From NCBI RefSeq assembly GCF_901933205.1, contig NC_044574.1, positions 1,986,501 to 2,050,500 of the forward strand: a DNA stretch of 64,000 nucleotides. The letters run 5' to 3'. Source of the stretch: Camarhynchus parvulus (Eukaryota; Chordata; Aves; Passeriformes; Thraupidae). Below the pieces are notes generated by a model, which saw nothing but the letters and a program-made list of their open reading frames with translations, had not been told where the DNA came from and did no database searches. The position numbers and the translations under genes are program-made. Below, piece after piece: positions 11,456 to 22,400 of this stretch (position 1 is the first letter of the stretch; each line of letters starts with the position of its first letter).

Positions 11456-12594
11456 GTGAGGCCACGCCCGGAGGCACCGGCGGTGTCACCGCGCCCTGCC
11501 GTGTGTCCCCAGCCCCGCGGCGGTGTCACCGTCCTCGTCTGAGTGTCCCCAGCCCCGCAGCAGTGCCACTGCTCCCTGTCAGCTGTCCCCAGCTCCGCGG
11601 CGGTGCCACCGTCCCCGTCCGAGTGTCCCCAGACCCGCGGCGGTGCCACCGTCCCCTCTGAATGTCCCCAGACCCGCAGCGGTGCCACCGCTCCCTGTCA
11701 GGTGTCCCCAGCCCCGCGGCAGTGCCACCGTCCCCGGCTGAGTGTCCCCAGCCCCGTGGCAGTGCCACCGCTCCCTGCCGTGTGTCCCCAGCCCCGCGGC
11801 GGTGCCACCATCCCCGGCTGAGTGTCCCCACCCCGCAGAGCCTGTTCGCGGGCGAGCTGGGGCTGCCCATCGTGTGCGTGGGCTCGGTGTGGAACAGCTG
11901 GGAGCGCCTGCAGGAGGGTGAGCGCCGCGGGGCCGCCCGCGCCCTTCTGGGCTTCGCTTCTGGGCTTCCCTTTTGGGGTTCCCTTTGGGGCTTCGCTTTT
12001 GGGCTTCGCTTTTGGGGTTCGCTTTTGGGGTTCCCTTTGGGGCTTCGCTTTTGGGCTTCGCTTTTGGGCTCCGCTTTTGGGGTTCGCTTTTGGGGTTCCC
12101 TTTGGGGCTTCGCTTTTGGGCTTCGCTTTTGGGCTTCGCTTTTGGGGTTCGCTTTTGGGGTTCCCTTTGGGGCTTCGCTTTTGGGCTTTGCTTTTGGGCT
12201 TCGCTTTTGGGGTTCGCTTTTGGGGTTCGCTTTTGGGGTTCCCTTTGGGGCTTCGCTTTTGGGGTTCACTTTTGGGGTTCGCTTTTGGGGTTCGCTTTTG
12301 GGGTTTGCTTTTGGGGTTTGCTTTTGGGGTTCCCTTTTGGGGTTCACTTTTGGGGTTCATTTTGGGGTTCGCTTTTGGGGTTCGCCGTGACCGCGTGCCG
12401 GTGTCGCAGGGTTCATCCGGGTGCTGGAGCAGGCGCGGCGCGCGGCCCGCGGGGATTTCTCGCGGTTCAGCCTGCTGAAGCTGAAGCGCTCCTCGGCGCT
12501 GGGGGGAGCGCGGCTCGGGGCGCGCAGCGTGGGGGCGGCGCTGCCGCTGGATCGCGCCAGCAACGTGGACGTGTTCTACACGCACGTGTTCTGA
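11358..12594 (+). CDS. NAGK: N-acetylglucosamine kinase, C-terminal three coding exons (gene span)
   Basis: NAGK phosphorylates N-acetylglucosamine to GlcNAc-6-phosphate in the cytosol, in amino-sugar salvage; it belongs to the BadF/BcrA-type ASKHA kinase fold. Three exons with clean AG/GT borders join in frame: 11358-11455, 11839-11917 and 12410-12594, giving about 120 residues against a full length near 344. Landmarks are AQLGDPL with ARHVVAVLP (exon one), GELGLPIVCVGSVWNSWERL (exon two), and FSLLKLKRSSALGGARLGAR with the end FYTHVF (exon three). The N-terminal part with the phosphate-binding GGGT region and the catalytic Asp is not visible. No frame damage is seen here. Minisatellites fill both introns. 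Identity is secure. Confidence 0.97.
11480..11825. repeat. About 41-bp minisatellite in NAGK penultimate intron
   Basis: About eight units contain GAGTGTCCCCAGCCCCGCGG and CGGTGCCACCGTCCC. The true acceptor (GAGTGTCCCCACCCCGCAG at 11820-11838) is recognisably one more unit. Confidence 0.9.
11839..11917 (+). CDS. NAGK: NAGK coding exon, second from last
   Basis: A 79-nt exon between CCCCGCAG and a GTGAGC donor. It encodes S-L-F-A-G-E-L-G-L-P-I-V-C-V-G-S-V-W, then N-S-W-E-R-L-Q-E. It ends with the first G of the Gly codon completed by the next exon. Confidence 0.95.
11950..12387. repeat. 15-bp TTCGCTTTTGGGG array in NAGK last intron
   Basis: Units TTCGCTTTTGGGG and TTCCCTTTGGGGC alternate at about 15 bp. 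The array starts about 30 bp after the donor and ends 22 bp before the last acceptor, so it fills the intron. Confidence 0.92.
12410..12594 (+). CDS. NAGK: NAGK terminal coding exon
   Basis: Begins after GTGTCGCAG, completes a Gly codon and runs to TGA at 12592-12594. It carries the conserved SSALGGARLGAR motif near the C-terminus. The 3' UTR follows directly. Confidence 0.96.
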
Positions 12595-13519
12595 GACCGG
12601 CGCCCCAGACACGGGACAGCGCCCCGAAACTGCCCCGGAGACACCCCGAAACTACCCCGGAGACACCACCCCAAACACGGCACTGCGCCCCAAAACTGCC
12701 CCTGGAGCCGCCCCGAAACTGCCCCCAGAGACACTGCCCCAAACACGGGACAGCGCCCCAAAACTGCCCCGGAGACACCACCCCAAAACTGCCCCCGGAG
12801 CCGCCCCAAAACTGCCCCCGGAGCCGCCCCAAAACTGCCCCCGGAGACACTGCCCCGAACACGGGACAGCGCCCCAAAACTGCCCCGGAGCCACCGCCCC
12901 GAAACTGCCCCTGGAGACACCACCCCAAACACGGCACTGCGCCCCAAAACTGCCCCCGGAGCTGCCCCAAAACTGCCCCTGGAGACAGTGCCCTGAATAC
13001 AGCACACCACCCCAAAACTGCCCCCGGAGACAGCGCCCCAAAAACGGGACAGCGCCCCAAAACTGCCCCTGGAGCTGCCCCAAAACTGCCCCCAGAGACA
13101 GTGCCCTGAACACGGGACAGCGCCCCAAAACTGCCCCCGGAGCCACCACTCCGAACACGGCACAGCACCCCGAAACTGCCCCCGGAGACAGCGCCCCAAA
13201 CACGGGACAGTGCCCCAAAACTGCCCCCGGAGCTGCCCCAAAAACAGGACAGTGCCCTGAAACTGCCCCTGGAGCCGCCCCTCGGATGGAGGGGGAGGGG
13301 TGGGGCTGTGGGGTGTGTGGGGTTTGTGGGGTGTGGGGTTTGTGGGGGGCGTGGGGTGTGTGGGGTTTGTGGGGTGTGGGGCGTGTGAGGTGTGGGGTGT
13401 GTGGGGTGTGGGGTTTGTGGGGTGTGGGGTTTGTGGGGGGCGTGGGGTGTGTGGGGTTTGGGGTGTGTGGGGTGTGGGGGTGTGGGGGGTTGTGGGGTGT
13501 GTGGGGTTTGTGGTTTGGC
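12595..13519 (+). repeat. NAGK 3' UTR made of minisatellite
   Basis: From just after the stop to about 13280 the UTR is an array on CCCCAAAACTGCCCCCGGAG with CACGGGACAGCG variants. From about 13290 to 13515 it is GGGGTGTGTGGGGTTTGTGG-type simple sequence. Both lie upstream of the only plausible poly(A) signal, so they should be transcribed. Confidence 0.85.
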
Positions 13520-13525
13520 AATAAA
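13520..13525 (+). terminator. NAGK poly(A) signal AATAAA
   Basis: A canonical AATAAA about 0.93 kb after the NAGK stop, followed by non-repetitive sequence. It is the first good signal on this strand after the gene. Confidence 0.8.
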
Positions 13526-13539
13526 ACGGTTGCACTGGC

Positions 13540-14330
13540 CCAGGGGAGTGGGAATGGGGATGGGGGAATGGGAATGGGGTGGGAATGGGGGAGAGGGAAT
13601 GCAGTGGGAATGGGTATGGGGAGGTGGGAATGGGAGAGCAGGATTGGGGTGGCAATGGGGTGGGGGAGTGGGAATGGGGATGGGAATAGGGTGGGAATGG
13701 GGTGGGGGAGTGGGAATGGAGTGGGAATGGGGATGGGGCAGGAATGGGGTGGGGGAGTGGGGATGGGAATGGGGTGGGAATGAGAGTAGGATTGGGGATG
13801 GGAATGGGAATAGGGATGGGAATGGGGGAGTGGGAATGCGGTGGGATAGGGACTGTGGGAACGGGAGAGTGGGAATGGGGCGGGATGGGACCAGGAGTGA
13901 GGGGATGGAGCAGGATGGGGATGGGAGAGTGGGGATGGGGCAGGATAGGGAAGGGGCAGGATGGGAATGGCATGGGATAGGGGATTGGGAATGGGATTGG
14001 GAATGAGATTGTGAATGGAAATGATAATGGGATTGGGAATAGGAACAGGACTGGGATTGGGACAGGAATGGGAACGGGATTGGGAATGGGAACAGGATTG
14101 AGAATGGGAACAGGATTGGGAATGGGATTGGGAATGGGGATGGGATTGGGGATGGGAACGGGATTGGGATTGGGAATGGGATTGGGAATGGGGATGGGAT
14201 TGGGAACGGGAACAGGATTGGGAATGGGGATGGGATTGGGAACAGGACTAGGAAAAGGAATGGGAATGGGATTGGGAATGGGAACAGGATTGGGAATGGG
14301 GATGGGATTGGGAATGGGATTTGGGTGCTG
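13540..14330. repeat. GGGAAT/GGGATT hexamer satellite
   Basis: Near-pure TGGGAATGGGGATGGGATTGGG-type repeat in the short space between the convergent NAGK and PAIP2B 3' ends. Confidence 0.93.
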
Positions 14331-15010
14331 AGCCGGCCAGCACAGGCAGGGAGGGCTGTGCATCCAAGGAAAAGCAGGAAGGAGGAAATCCCAAAGGTTG
14401 GGATCAGGGATGACGTCCACGACCTGGGAATGGACGCGGAGCTGCTGGAGCGGCTTTTGGGGCAACTCCCACTGAAAGGGGGAAACAAAAAAAGGGGGAA
14501 AAAAAAATCCCTTTTGGGGAATCGAAAGTGCCCAGAAAAGCCAAAGTGCTGGAAAATGCTCCGGGAGCTTTTCCAGGAGGGAAATTCCCGAGCAGAGCCA
14601 GCACAGGCTCCGAACTGGGAATGACTGGGATTTTCCACGGAAAACTCCGGCCCCGCTCCCTTCCAAAAAAAGTTTATTTGGGATAACACCTCGTCCGAAA
14701 TTTACAGCATTGAGGGGTGTGTGGGGGGAAAAGGAGGGAACTGGGGGGAGAAATCCAAGGAAAAAACGAGGAGGGGGAAAAGTGGGATCGCTGCCGGGGA
14801 TGGATCCCGTCCTGCCCAGCCGAAACCGGCCCCAGATGGGGAAATGGGGTTTGTGGGGCGGGGTTTCCATGGGGCTCGGGGAGCGGGATTGTCACGGGCG
14901 CCTCCCCGGCCCTGGAAAAGGGGTTTGGAGCCTGGGATGCTCCTGGATTGGGATTTCCGACCCCAAAAAGGTCCCGTTTTCCAGGGAGAGGCGTTTGTAA
15001 TCCTGGGAGG
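14330..15010. other. Non-repetitive segment spanning the PAIP2B 3' end
   Basis: About 680 bp without an array. It holds the minus-strand AATAAA at 14678-14673. No coding exon is recognisable; short frames such as that near 14430 do not match a family I know. Confidence 0.5.
14673..14678 (-). terminator. Probable PAIP2B poly(A) signal AATAAA
   Basis: AATAAA on the minus strand in non-repetitive DNA, the furthest downstream candidate for PAIP2B. A nearer AATAAA exists on the same strand at about 16043-16048 inside the 40-bp array. Use of the distal site would give a 3' UTR of about 4.7 kb. Confidence 0.6.
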
Positions 15011-17300
15011 CTCCTGCTGTCACTGGACGGGGATTCCCAATCCCAAAAAAATTCCCGATTTCCTTGGATAGGGATTCCCAATCCCAGAAAAATTCCCGAT
15101 TTCCTTGGATAGGGATTCCCAATCCCAAAAAGTTCCCGATTTCCTTGGATAGGGATTCCCAATCCCAAAAAAATTCCCGATTTCCTTGGATAGGGATTTC
15201 CAATCCCAAAGAGCTCCTACTTTCTCTAGGCAGACATTCCCAATCCCAAAAGTTCCTGATTTCCCTGGACAGGAATTTCTGACCTTGGAAAGTTCCTGAT
15301 TTCCTTGGACAGGGATTTCCAATCCCAAGGAGCTCCTGATTTCTTTGGGATAGGGATTTCTGACCTTGGTAAGTTCCCACTTTCCTGGACAGGGATTCCC
15401 AATTCCAGGAAGTTCCTGATTTCCCTGGACAGGGATTCCCAATCCCAAATATTTCCTGATTTCCTTGGATAGATTCCCAATCCCAAAAAGCTCCAGATTT
15501 CCCTGGACAGGGATTCCCAATCCCAAGGAGCTCCTGATTTCATTGGACAGGGATTTCCAATCCCAGAAATTTCCTGACTTCCTTGGATAGGGATTCCAGA
15601 CTCCAAGGAGCTCACACTTTTCCTGGAGAGGGATTCCCAATCCCAAAGAGCTCCCACTTTCTCTGGACAGGGATTCCCGATCCCAAATAATTCCTGATTT
15701 TCTTGGGTAGGAATTTCTGGCCCTGAGGAGCTCCTCATTTCCTTGGATAGGGATTCCCAATCCCAAAAATTTCCTGATTTCCTTGGGCAGGGTTTCTGAC
15801 CTTGGAAAGTTCCCGATCTCCTTGGACAGGAATTTCCAATCCCAAGGAGCTGCTGCAATCCCTGGACAGGGATTGCCAATCCCAAAATATCCTGATTTCC
15901 TTGGATAGGGATTTCTGACCCCAAGGGGCTCCTGATTTCACTGGACAGGGATTCCCCATCCCAAAAAGTTCCTGATTTCCCTGGACAGGGTTTCTGAATT
16001 TGGGAAGTTTCTCCTTAAAATTTCCTATTTACAGACCATTCCAGAATTTATTTCCCAACTGACTTGGAAGCTCCTGCTCTCCTTGGACAGGGATTTCCAA
16101 TCCCAAAAATTTCCTGCTCTCCTTGGACAGGGATTCCCGACCCCAAGGAGCTCCTGCTTTTCCTCTGTAGGGATTTTCAATCCCAAAACACTCCTGATTT
16201 CTCTAGAGAGGGATTCCCAATTCCAGGAAGTTCCTGGTTTCCCTGGATAGGGATTCCCAATCCCAAAGGAGCTCCTGATTTCTTTGGGATAGGGATTTCT
16301 GGCCTTGGGAAGCTCCCACTTTCCCTGGACAGGGATTCCTGATCCCAAATAATTCCTGATTTCCCTGGACAAGGATTTCTGGCCCCGAGGAGCTCCTGAT
16401 TTCATTGGATAGGGATTCCCAATCCCAAAAATTTCCTGATTTCCCTGGGTAGGGATTTCTGACCTTGGGAAGTTCCTGATTTCCCTGGACAGGAATTTCT
16501 AATCCCAAAAAGTTCCTGATTTCCTTGGATAGATTCCCAATCCCAAGGAGCTCCTGATTTCCTGGATAGGGATTCCCAACCCAAAGAGCTCGTGATTTCC
16601 TTGGATAGGATTCCTAATCCCAAAACATTCCAGATTTCCCTGGATATGGATTCCCAATCCCAAGGAGTTCCTGATTTCCCTGGGTAGGGATTTCTGACCT
16701 TGGGAAGTTCCTGATTTCCCTGGACAGGAATTTCTAATCCCAAAAAGTTCCTGATTTCCTTGGATAGATTCCCAATCCCAAGGAGCTCCTGCAATCCCTA
16801 GACAGGGATTCCCAATCCCAAAGAGTTCCTGATTTCCTTGGATAGATTCCTAATCCCAAAACATTCCAGATTTCCCTGGATAAGGATTCCCAATCCCAAG
16901 GAGCTCCTTGATTTCTTTGGGATAGGGATTTCTGACCTTGGGAAGCTCCCACTTTCCCTAAACAGGGATTCCCGATCCCAAATAATTCCTGATTTCCCTG
17001 GACAGGGATTTCTGGCCCCGAGGAGCTCCTCATTTCCTTGGATAGGGATTCCCAATCCCAAAAAGTTTCTGATTTCCTTGGATAAGAATTCCCAACCCCA
17101 AGGAGCTCCTATTTTTCCTCCGTAGGGATTTTCAATCCCCTGATTTCTCCAGACAGGGATTCCCAATGCCAAAAAGTTCCTGCTCTCCTTGGACAGGGAT
17201 TTCTAATCCCAAAAAATTTCCTGATTTCCTTGGATAGAGATTCCTAATTCCAAGGAGTTCCTGCTCTCCTTGGACAGGGATTTCCAATCCCAAGGAGTTC
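15010..17300. repeat. 40-41-bp minisatellite in the presumed PAIP2B 3' UTR
   Basis: About 55 units of 40-41 bp contain TTTCCTTGGATAGGGATTCC and CAATCCCAAAAAGTTCC. Variants include GACCTTGGGAAGTTCC and ATAGATTCCCAATCCC. The array is transcribed if PAIP2B uses the distal poly(A) signal. Confidence 0.93.
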
Positions 17301-17639
17301 CCATGGATGGGGAAGGAAATTCCCAGGATGAAATTCTGACGGAGCCACGGATCCCACCCCAGGATCCTTGGAGAAGGGACCAGCACCAGGATATTCCCAC
17401 CACACCCCAAAATATCCCTCATCCCGAGCCTCTCTTTTCCCAGGAATTCGGTTTTCCTTGGATTTTCCACCCGCGAGGAATTAGGGGGCTGCAGTGTTGG
17501 ATGAGCTGAGGAATTCCATGAGGGGAGGAAGAGGAGTTTGGGGAAATCCAGGTTTCCCCTAAAAACCTCTGGGATTTTGGCAGGATCCCCCTGCTCAGCT
17601 TCCATCCGGAGGAATTTCGGGATTGCACCTCGGAACCCT

Positions 17640-18415
17640 TCACTTCCAGCAGGGAAAATCCCGTTCCCGAAAAATCAGGGAGAATTCCACGCCAGAAAAA
17701 TCAGGGGAAATCCCATTCTGGGAAAATCAGGGAAAATCACATTCTGGAAAAATCAGGGAAAATCACATTCCGGAAAAATCAGGAAAAATCCCATTCTGGA
17801 AAAATCAGGGTGAATTCCACTCCAGAAAAATCGGGGAAATTTCCATTTCAGAAAAATCAGGGGAAATCCCATTCCAGAAAAATCAGGGAAAATCCATTTC
17901 AGAAAATCAGGAAAAATCCATTCCGGAAAAATCAGGGAAAATCACATTCCAGAAAAATCAGGGAAAATCCCATTCCAGAAAAATCAGGGGAAATTTCCAT
18001 TCCAGAAAAATCAGGGGAAATCCCATTCTGGAAAAATCAGGGAAAATTCCATTCTGGGGAAAAATCCACTCCAGAAAAATCAGGGAAAATCCCATTCCAG
18101 AAAAATCAGGGAAATTTCCATTCCAGAAAAATCAGGGGAAATCACATTCTGTAAAAATCAGGGAAAATTCCATTCTGGGGAAAAATCCTCTCCAGAAAAA
18201 TCAGGGAAAATCCCATTCCAGAAAAATCAGGGGAAATTTCCATTCCAGAAAAATCAGGGAAATTTCCATTCCAGAAAAATCAGGGAAAATCCATTCCAGA
18301 AAAATCAGGGAAAATCCATTCCAGAAAAATCAGGGAAAATTCCATTCTAGAAAAATCAGGGAAAATCCATTCCAGAAAAATCAGGGGAAATCCCATTCCA
18401 AAAGATCAAGGAAAA
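17640..18415. repeat. About 25-26-bp minisatellite (GAAAAATCAGGGAAAATCC)
   Basis: About 30 units of CATTCCAGAAAAATCAGGG plus AAAATCC. Purine-rich on the plus strand. The 340 bp before it (17300-17640) is non-repetitive with nothing recognised. Confidence 0.92.
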
Positions 18416-18464
18416 TCCAGCTCAGCTCCCAACCCTAAAAATCCTCCGGAAGCAGGAAAACCTG

Positions 18465-19125
18465 ATTTTCCCATGATTGATTTCCCATTATTTTTCCATG
18501 ATTTTCCCAAGATTTTTCCGTGATTTTCTTGTGATTTTTCCCATTTTTTCCATGATTTTTCCATTCTTTTCCTGTCATTTTCCCATGGTTTTCCCATGAT
18601 TTTTCCACACTTTTCTCGTGATTTTTTTTCATTATTTCCCCATGATTTTTCGCAAGATTTTTCCATTATTTTGCTGTGATTTTCCACGATTTTCCCCATG
18701 ATTTTTCCATGATTTTTCCATGATTTTCCCATGAGTCTTCCATTATTTTTCCCAAGATTTTTCCGTTATTTTCTTGTGATTTTTCCGTGATTTTCTTGTG
18801 ATTTTTCCATTATTTTCTCGTGATTTTTTCATTATTTTTCCCATGATTTTCCATGATTTTCCCGTGATTTTTCCATTTTCCATGATTTTTCCATTATTTT
18901 CTCGTGATTTTTTTCATTATTTTTCCCAAGATTTCTTCCATTATTTTTCCCAAAATTCTTCCATTATTTCGCTGTGATTTCCCCAAGATTTTTCCCAATA
19001 TTTTCTTGTGATTTTTCCATGATTTTTCCCAACATTCTTCCATTATTTTGCAGCGATTTTCCATGATTTTTTCCCAAGATTCTTCCATTATTTCACTGTG
19101 ATTTCCCCAAGTTTTTTCCCAAGAT
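18465..19125. repeat. TTTTCCATGA-type short-unit array
   Basis: Units of 10-18 bp, such as TGATTTTTCCATGATTTTCC and TTCCATTATTTTCTCGTGAT. AT-rich, within the presumed PAIP2B 3' UTR. Confidence 0.88.
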
Positions 19126-19386
19126 TTTCCTTTGGTTTTCTCACGATTTTTCCCAAGATTTTCCCGCTGGCGGGGTCAACGCAAATCCCAGGAAGCCAAA
19201 AACTGCCAAGAAAAAGTGAGGAAAAGCCGGGAAAAAAAAAGAAGAAAAAAAAATCAGGGAAAACCAGAAGTACTTGGAGCTGGAGCAGATCCCGGTGCCG
19301 GAGCCGCTCCGGGCTCTTCCCGTGTCCCAACTTTTCCCTGGAGCAGGGATTCAGTCTCTGGCCAGGCCATTCCCGAATTTCCGAGG

Positions 19387-19443
19387 TCAGTATTTCACTC
19401 CGGGAACGAATTCCTTGGCGTCTGGATTCAAGTTGCTTTTGCT
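19387..19443 (-). CDS. PAIP2B: PAIP2B last coding exon (PAM2 motif)
   Basis: 18 codons plus TGA after a CCCAG acceptor. Encodes SKSNLNPDAKEFVPGVKY, which fits the PAM2 consensus (L-N, A, E-F, P). Too short for routine ORF calling and easily missed. Confidence 0.97.
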   Translation of the reverse strand, partial: SKSNLNPDAKEFVPGVKY

Positions 19444-22400
19444 CTGGGAAAAGGATGGGAATGGGATTTGTCAGCGTTGGGAATTCCGGGGATTTTGGGA
19501 TGGGTTAAGGGTTCCCGAGGTTTGGGGGTCTCGGGTTGGGTTTGGGCAATTTGGGGTTTCTGTGGGAAGTGGGATCTGTGGAGAGAGAATTGATGGAATT
19601 GTGGAATGGTTTGGGTGGGAAGGGATCCTTAAATCCCATCCTTAAATCCCATCCCTTAAATCCCATCCAATCCCATCCTTAAATCCCAACCCAATCCCAT
19701 CCAATCCCATCCCAATCCCATCCTTAAATCCCATCCTTAAATCCCATCCAATCCCATCCAATCCCCCAATCCCAATCCCATCCAATCCCATCCTTAAATC
19801 CCATCCCAATCCCATCCCAATCCCATCCCAATCCCATCCAATCCCATCCCAATCCCATCCCAATCCGTCCCAATCCCATCCCATCCCATCCTTAAATCCC
19901 ATCCTTAAATCCCATCCCAATCCCATTCCAATCCCTTAAATCCCATCCCAATCCCATCCAATCCCATCCAATCCCATCCAATCCCATCCAATCCCATCCC
20001 AATCCCATCCCAATCCCATCTAAATCCATCCCAATCCCATCTCAATCCCATCCCAATCCCATCCCAATCCCATCCCAATCCAAATATTCCAGGTGGATCC
20101 AACCTGGCCTTGGACACTTCCAGGGATCCAGGGGCAATCCCAGGGACGGGACAATTCCATGGCTGGGACAATTTTAAGGATGGGACAATTCCATGGATGG
20201 GACAATTCCAAGGATGGGACAATTCCTGGGCGAATTTCAAGGATGGGACAAATTCCAGGGATGGGAGAATTCCAGGCATTGGACAATTTCAAGGATGGGA
20301 CAATTGCAGGCACAGAATCCCAGGGATTGGAGAATTCCAAGGATGGGAGAATTCCATGGCTGGGACAATTTTAAGGGTGGGACAATTCCAGAGATAGAAT
20401 TCCAGGGATGGGACAATTCCATGGATGGGACAATTCCAAGGATTGGTCAGTTCCAGGGACAGGAGAATTCCAAGGATGGGACAATCCCAGGGATGGAATT
20501 CCAAGGGTGGAATCCTAAGGATGGGACAAATCCCATGGACAGGACAATTCCAGGGATGGGAGCAATTCCAGGGACAGAATTCCAAGGATGGGACAATCCC
20601 AGGGATGGGACAATTTTAAGGACGGGACAATTCCAGGGATGGGACAAATCCCATGGATAGGACAAATCCAGGGATGGGAGAAATTCCAGGGACAGAACAA
20701 TTCCAGGGACAGAATTCCAAGGATGGGACAATCCCAGGGATGGGAGAAATTGCAGGCACAGAATCCCAGGGATTGGAGAATTCCAAGGATGGGACAATTT
20801 TAAGGGTGGGGCAATTCCAGGGATGGAATTCCAGGGATGGGACAATTCCAAGGATGGTCAGTTCCAGGGTTGGGAGAATTCCAAGGAGGGGACAATTCCA
20901 GGCATTGGACAATTCCAGGAACAGAATCCCAGGGATTGGACAATTCCATGGCTGGGACAATTTTAAGGGTGGGACAATTCCAGGGAGGGAGAATTCCATG
21001 GATGGGACAATTTTAAGGATGGGACAATCCCAGGGATGGGAGAATCCAGGGATTGGTCAATTCCAGGGATGGGAGAATTCCAAGGACGGGACAAATCCAG
21101 GGATGGAATTCCAAGGATGGAATTCTAAGGACGGGACAATTCCAGGCATTGGACAATTTTGGGCAGGGGCAATTCCAGGGATGGAATCCAGGGATGGGAC
21201 GCGACAATTCCAAGGATGGGACAATTCCATGGATGGGACAATTTTAAGGGTGGGGCAATTCCAGGGACAGAATTCCAGGATGGGAAATCCTAGGGACGGG
21301 ACAATTCCAAGGCCGGGACAATCCCAGGGATGGGAGAAATTCCAAGGACGGGACAATTCCAGGCACAGAATCCCTGGGACTGGACAATTCCAGGGATGGG
21401 ACAATTCAAGGATTGGACAAATGTTAAGGATGGGACAAATCCAAGGATGGGACAATTCCAGGCATTGGACAATCCCAGGGATGGGAGAAATTCCAAGGCC
21501 GGGCCAATCCCAGGGACAGAATTCCAGGGATGGAATCCTAAGGACGGGACAATTCTAGGGATGGAAGAAATTCCAAGGACGGGACAATCCCAGGGACAGA
21601 ATTCCAAGGACGGGACAAATCCCATGGATAGGACAATTCCAGGCATTGCACAATTTCAAGGATGGGAGAAATCCAAGGGACAGAACAATCCCAGGGACGG
21701 AATTCCAAGGATGGAATCCTAAGGACGGGACAATCCCAGGGATGGGACAATCCCAAGGACAGGCCAATCCCAGGGATGGAATTCCAAGGATGGAATCCTG
21801 AAGACGGGACAATCCCAGGGATGGAAGAAATTCCAGGCCAATCCCAGGGACGGAATTCCAAGGATGGAATCCTAAGGCGGACAATTCCAAGGGAGGAGAG
21901 ACAACCAGGATTCAAATGGAATCCAAGGGACAATCCCAGGATGGGCCAATCCCAGGGACGGAAACAGGAGGAAGGATGGAATCCTAAAGACAGGACAATC
22001 CCAGGGATGGGACAATCCCAGGGACGGGACAATCCCAGGGAACGAGAATCTAAGGACAGGACAATTCCAGGGATGGGACAATTCCAGGGATGGGACAATT
22101 CCAGGGATGGGACACTCCCAAGGACAGGACAATCCCAGGGACGGAGATTCCAGGGAGAATCCTAAGGACAGGACAATCCCAGGGATGGGCCAATCCCAGG
22201 GGCGGAATTCCAGGGCTGGAATCCCGAGGCCGTGCCAACCGCGGCGCCGCTCACCAGGATGTCGTCGGCGCCGCGCCCGTCGCCCACGGAGAGGCCGTGG
22301 AGCTGCTGCTGGAGCTGCGCCATTCCCTGCGCCGGCAGATCCCGCGCCGGGATGAACCAGTCCTGCTCCTCCTCCTCCAGCATCTCCTGGAAGCAGCGAT

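Noticed and set aside
12467..14870. Long minus-strand frames of 740-764 codons over NAGK 3' UTR
   Set aside because: Composed of GGGAAT, GTGTGGGG and CCCCAAAACTGCC repeats, antisense to the NAGK terminal exon.
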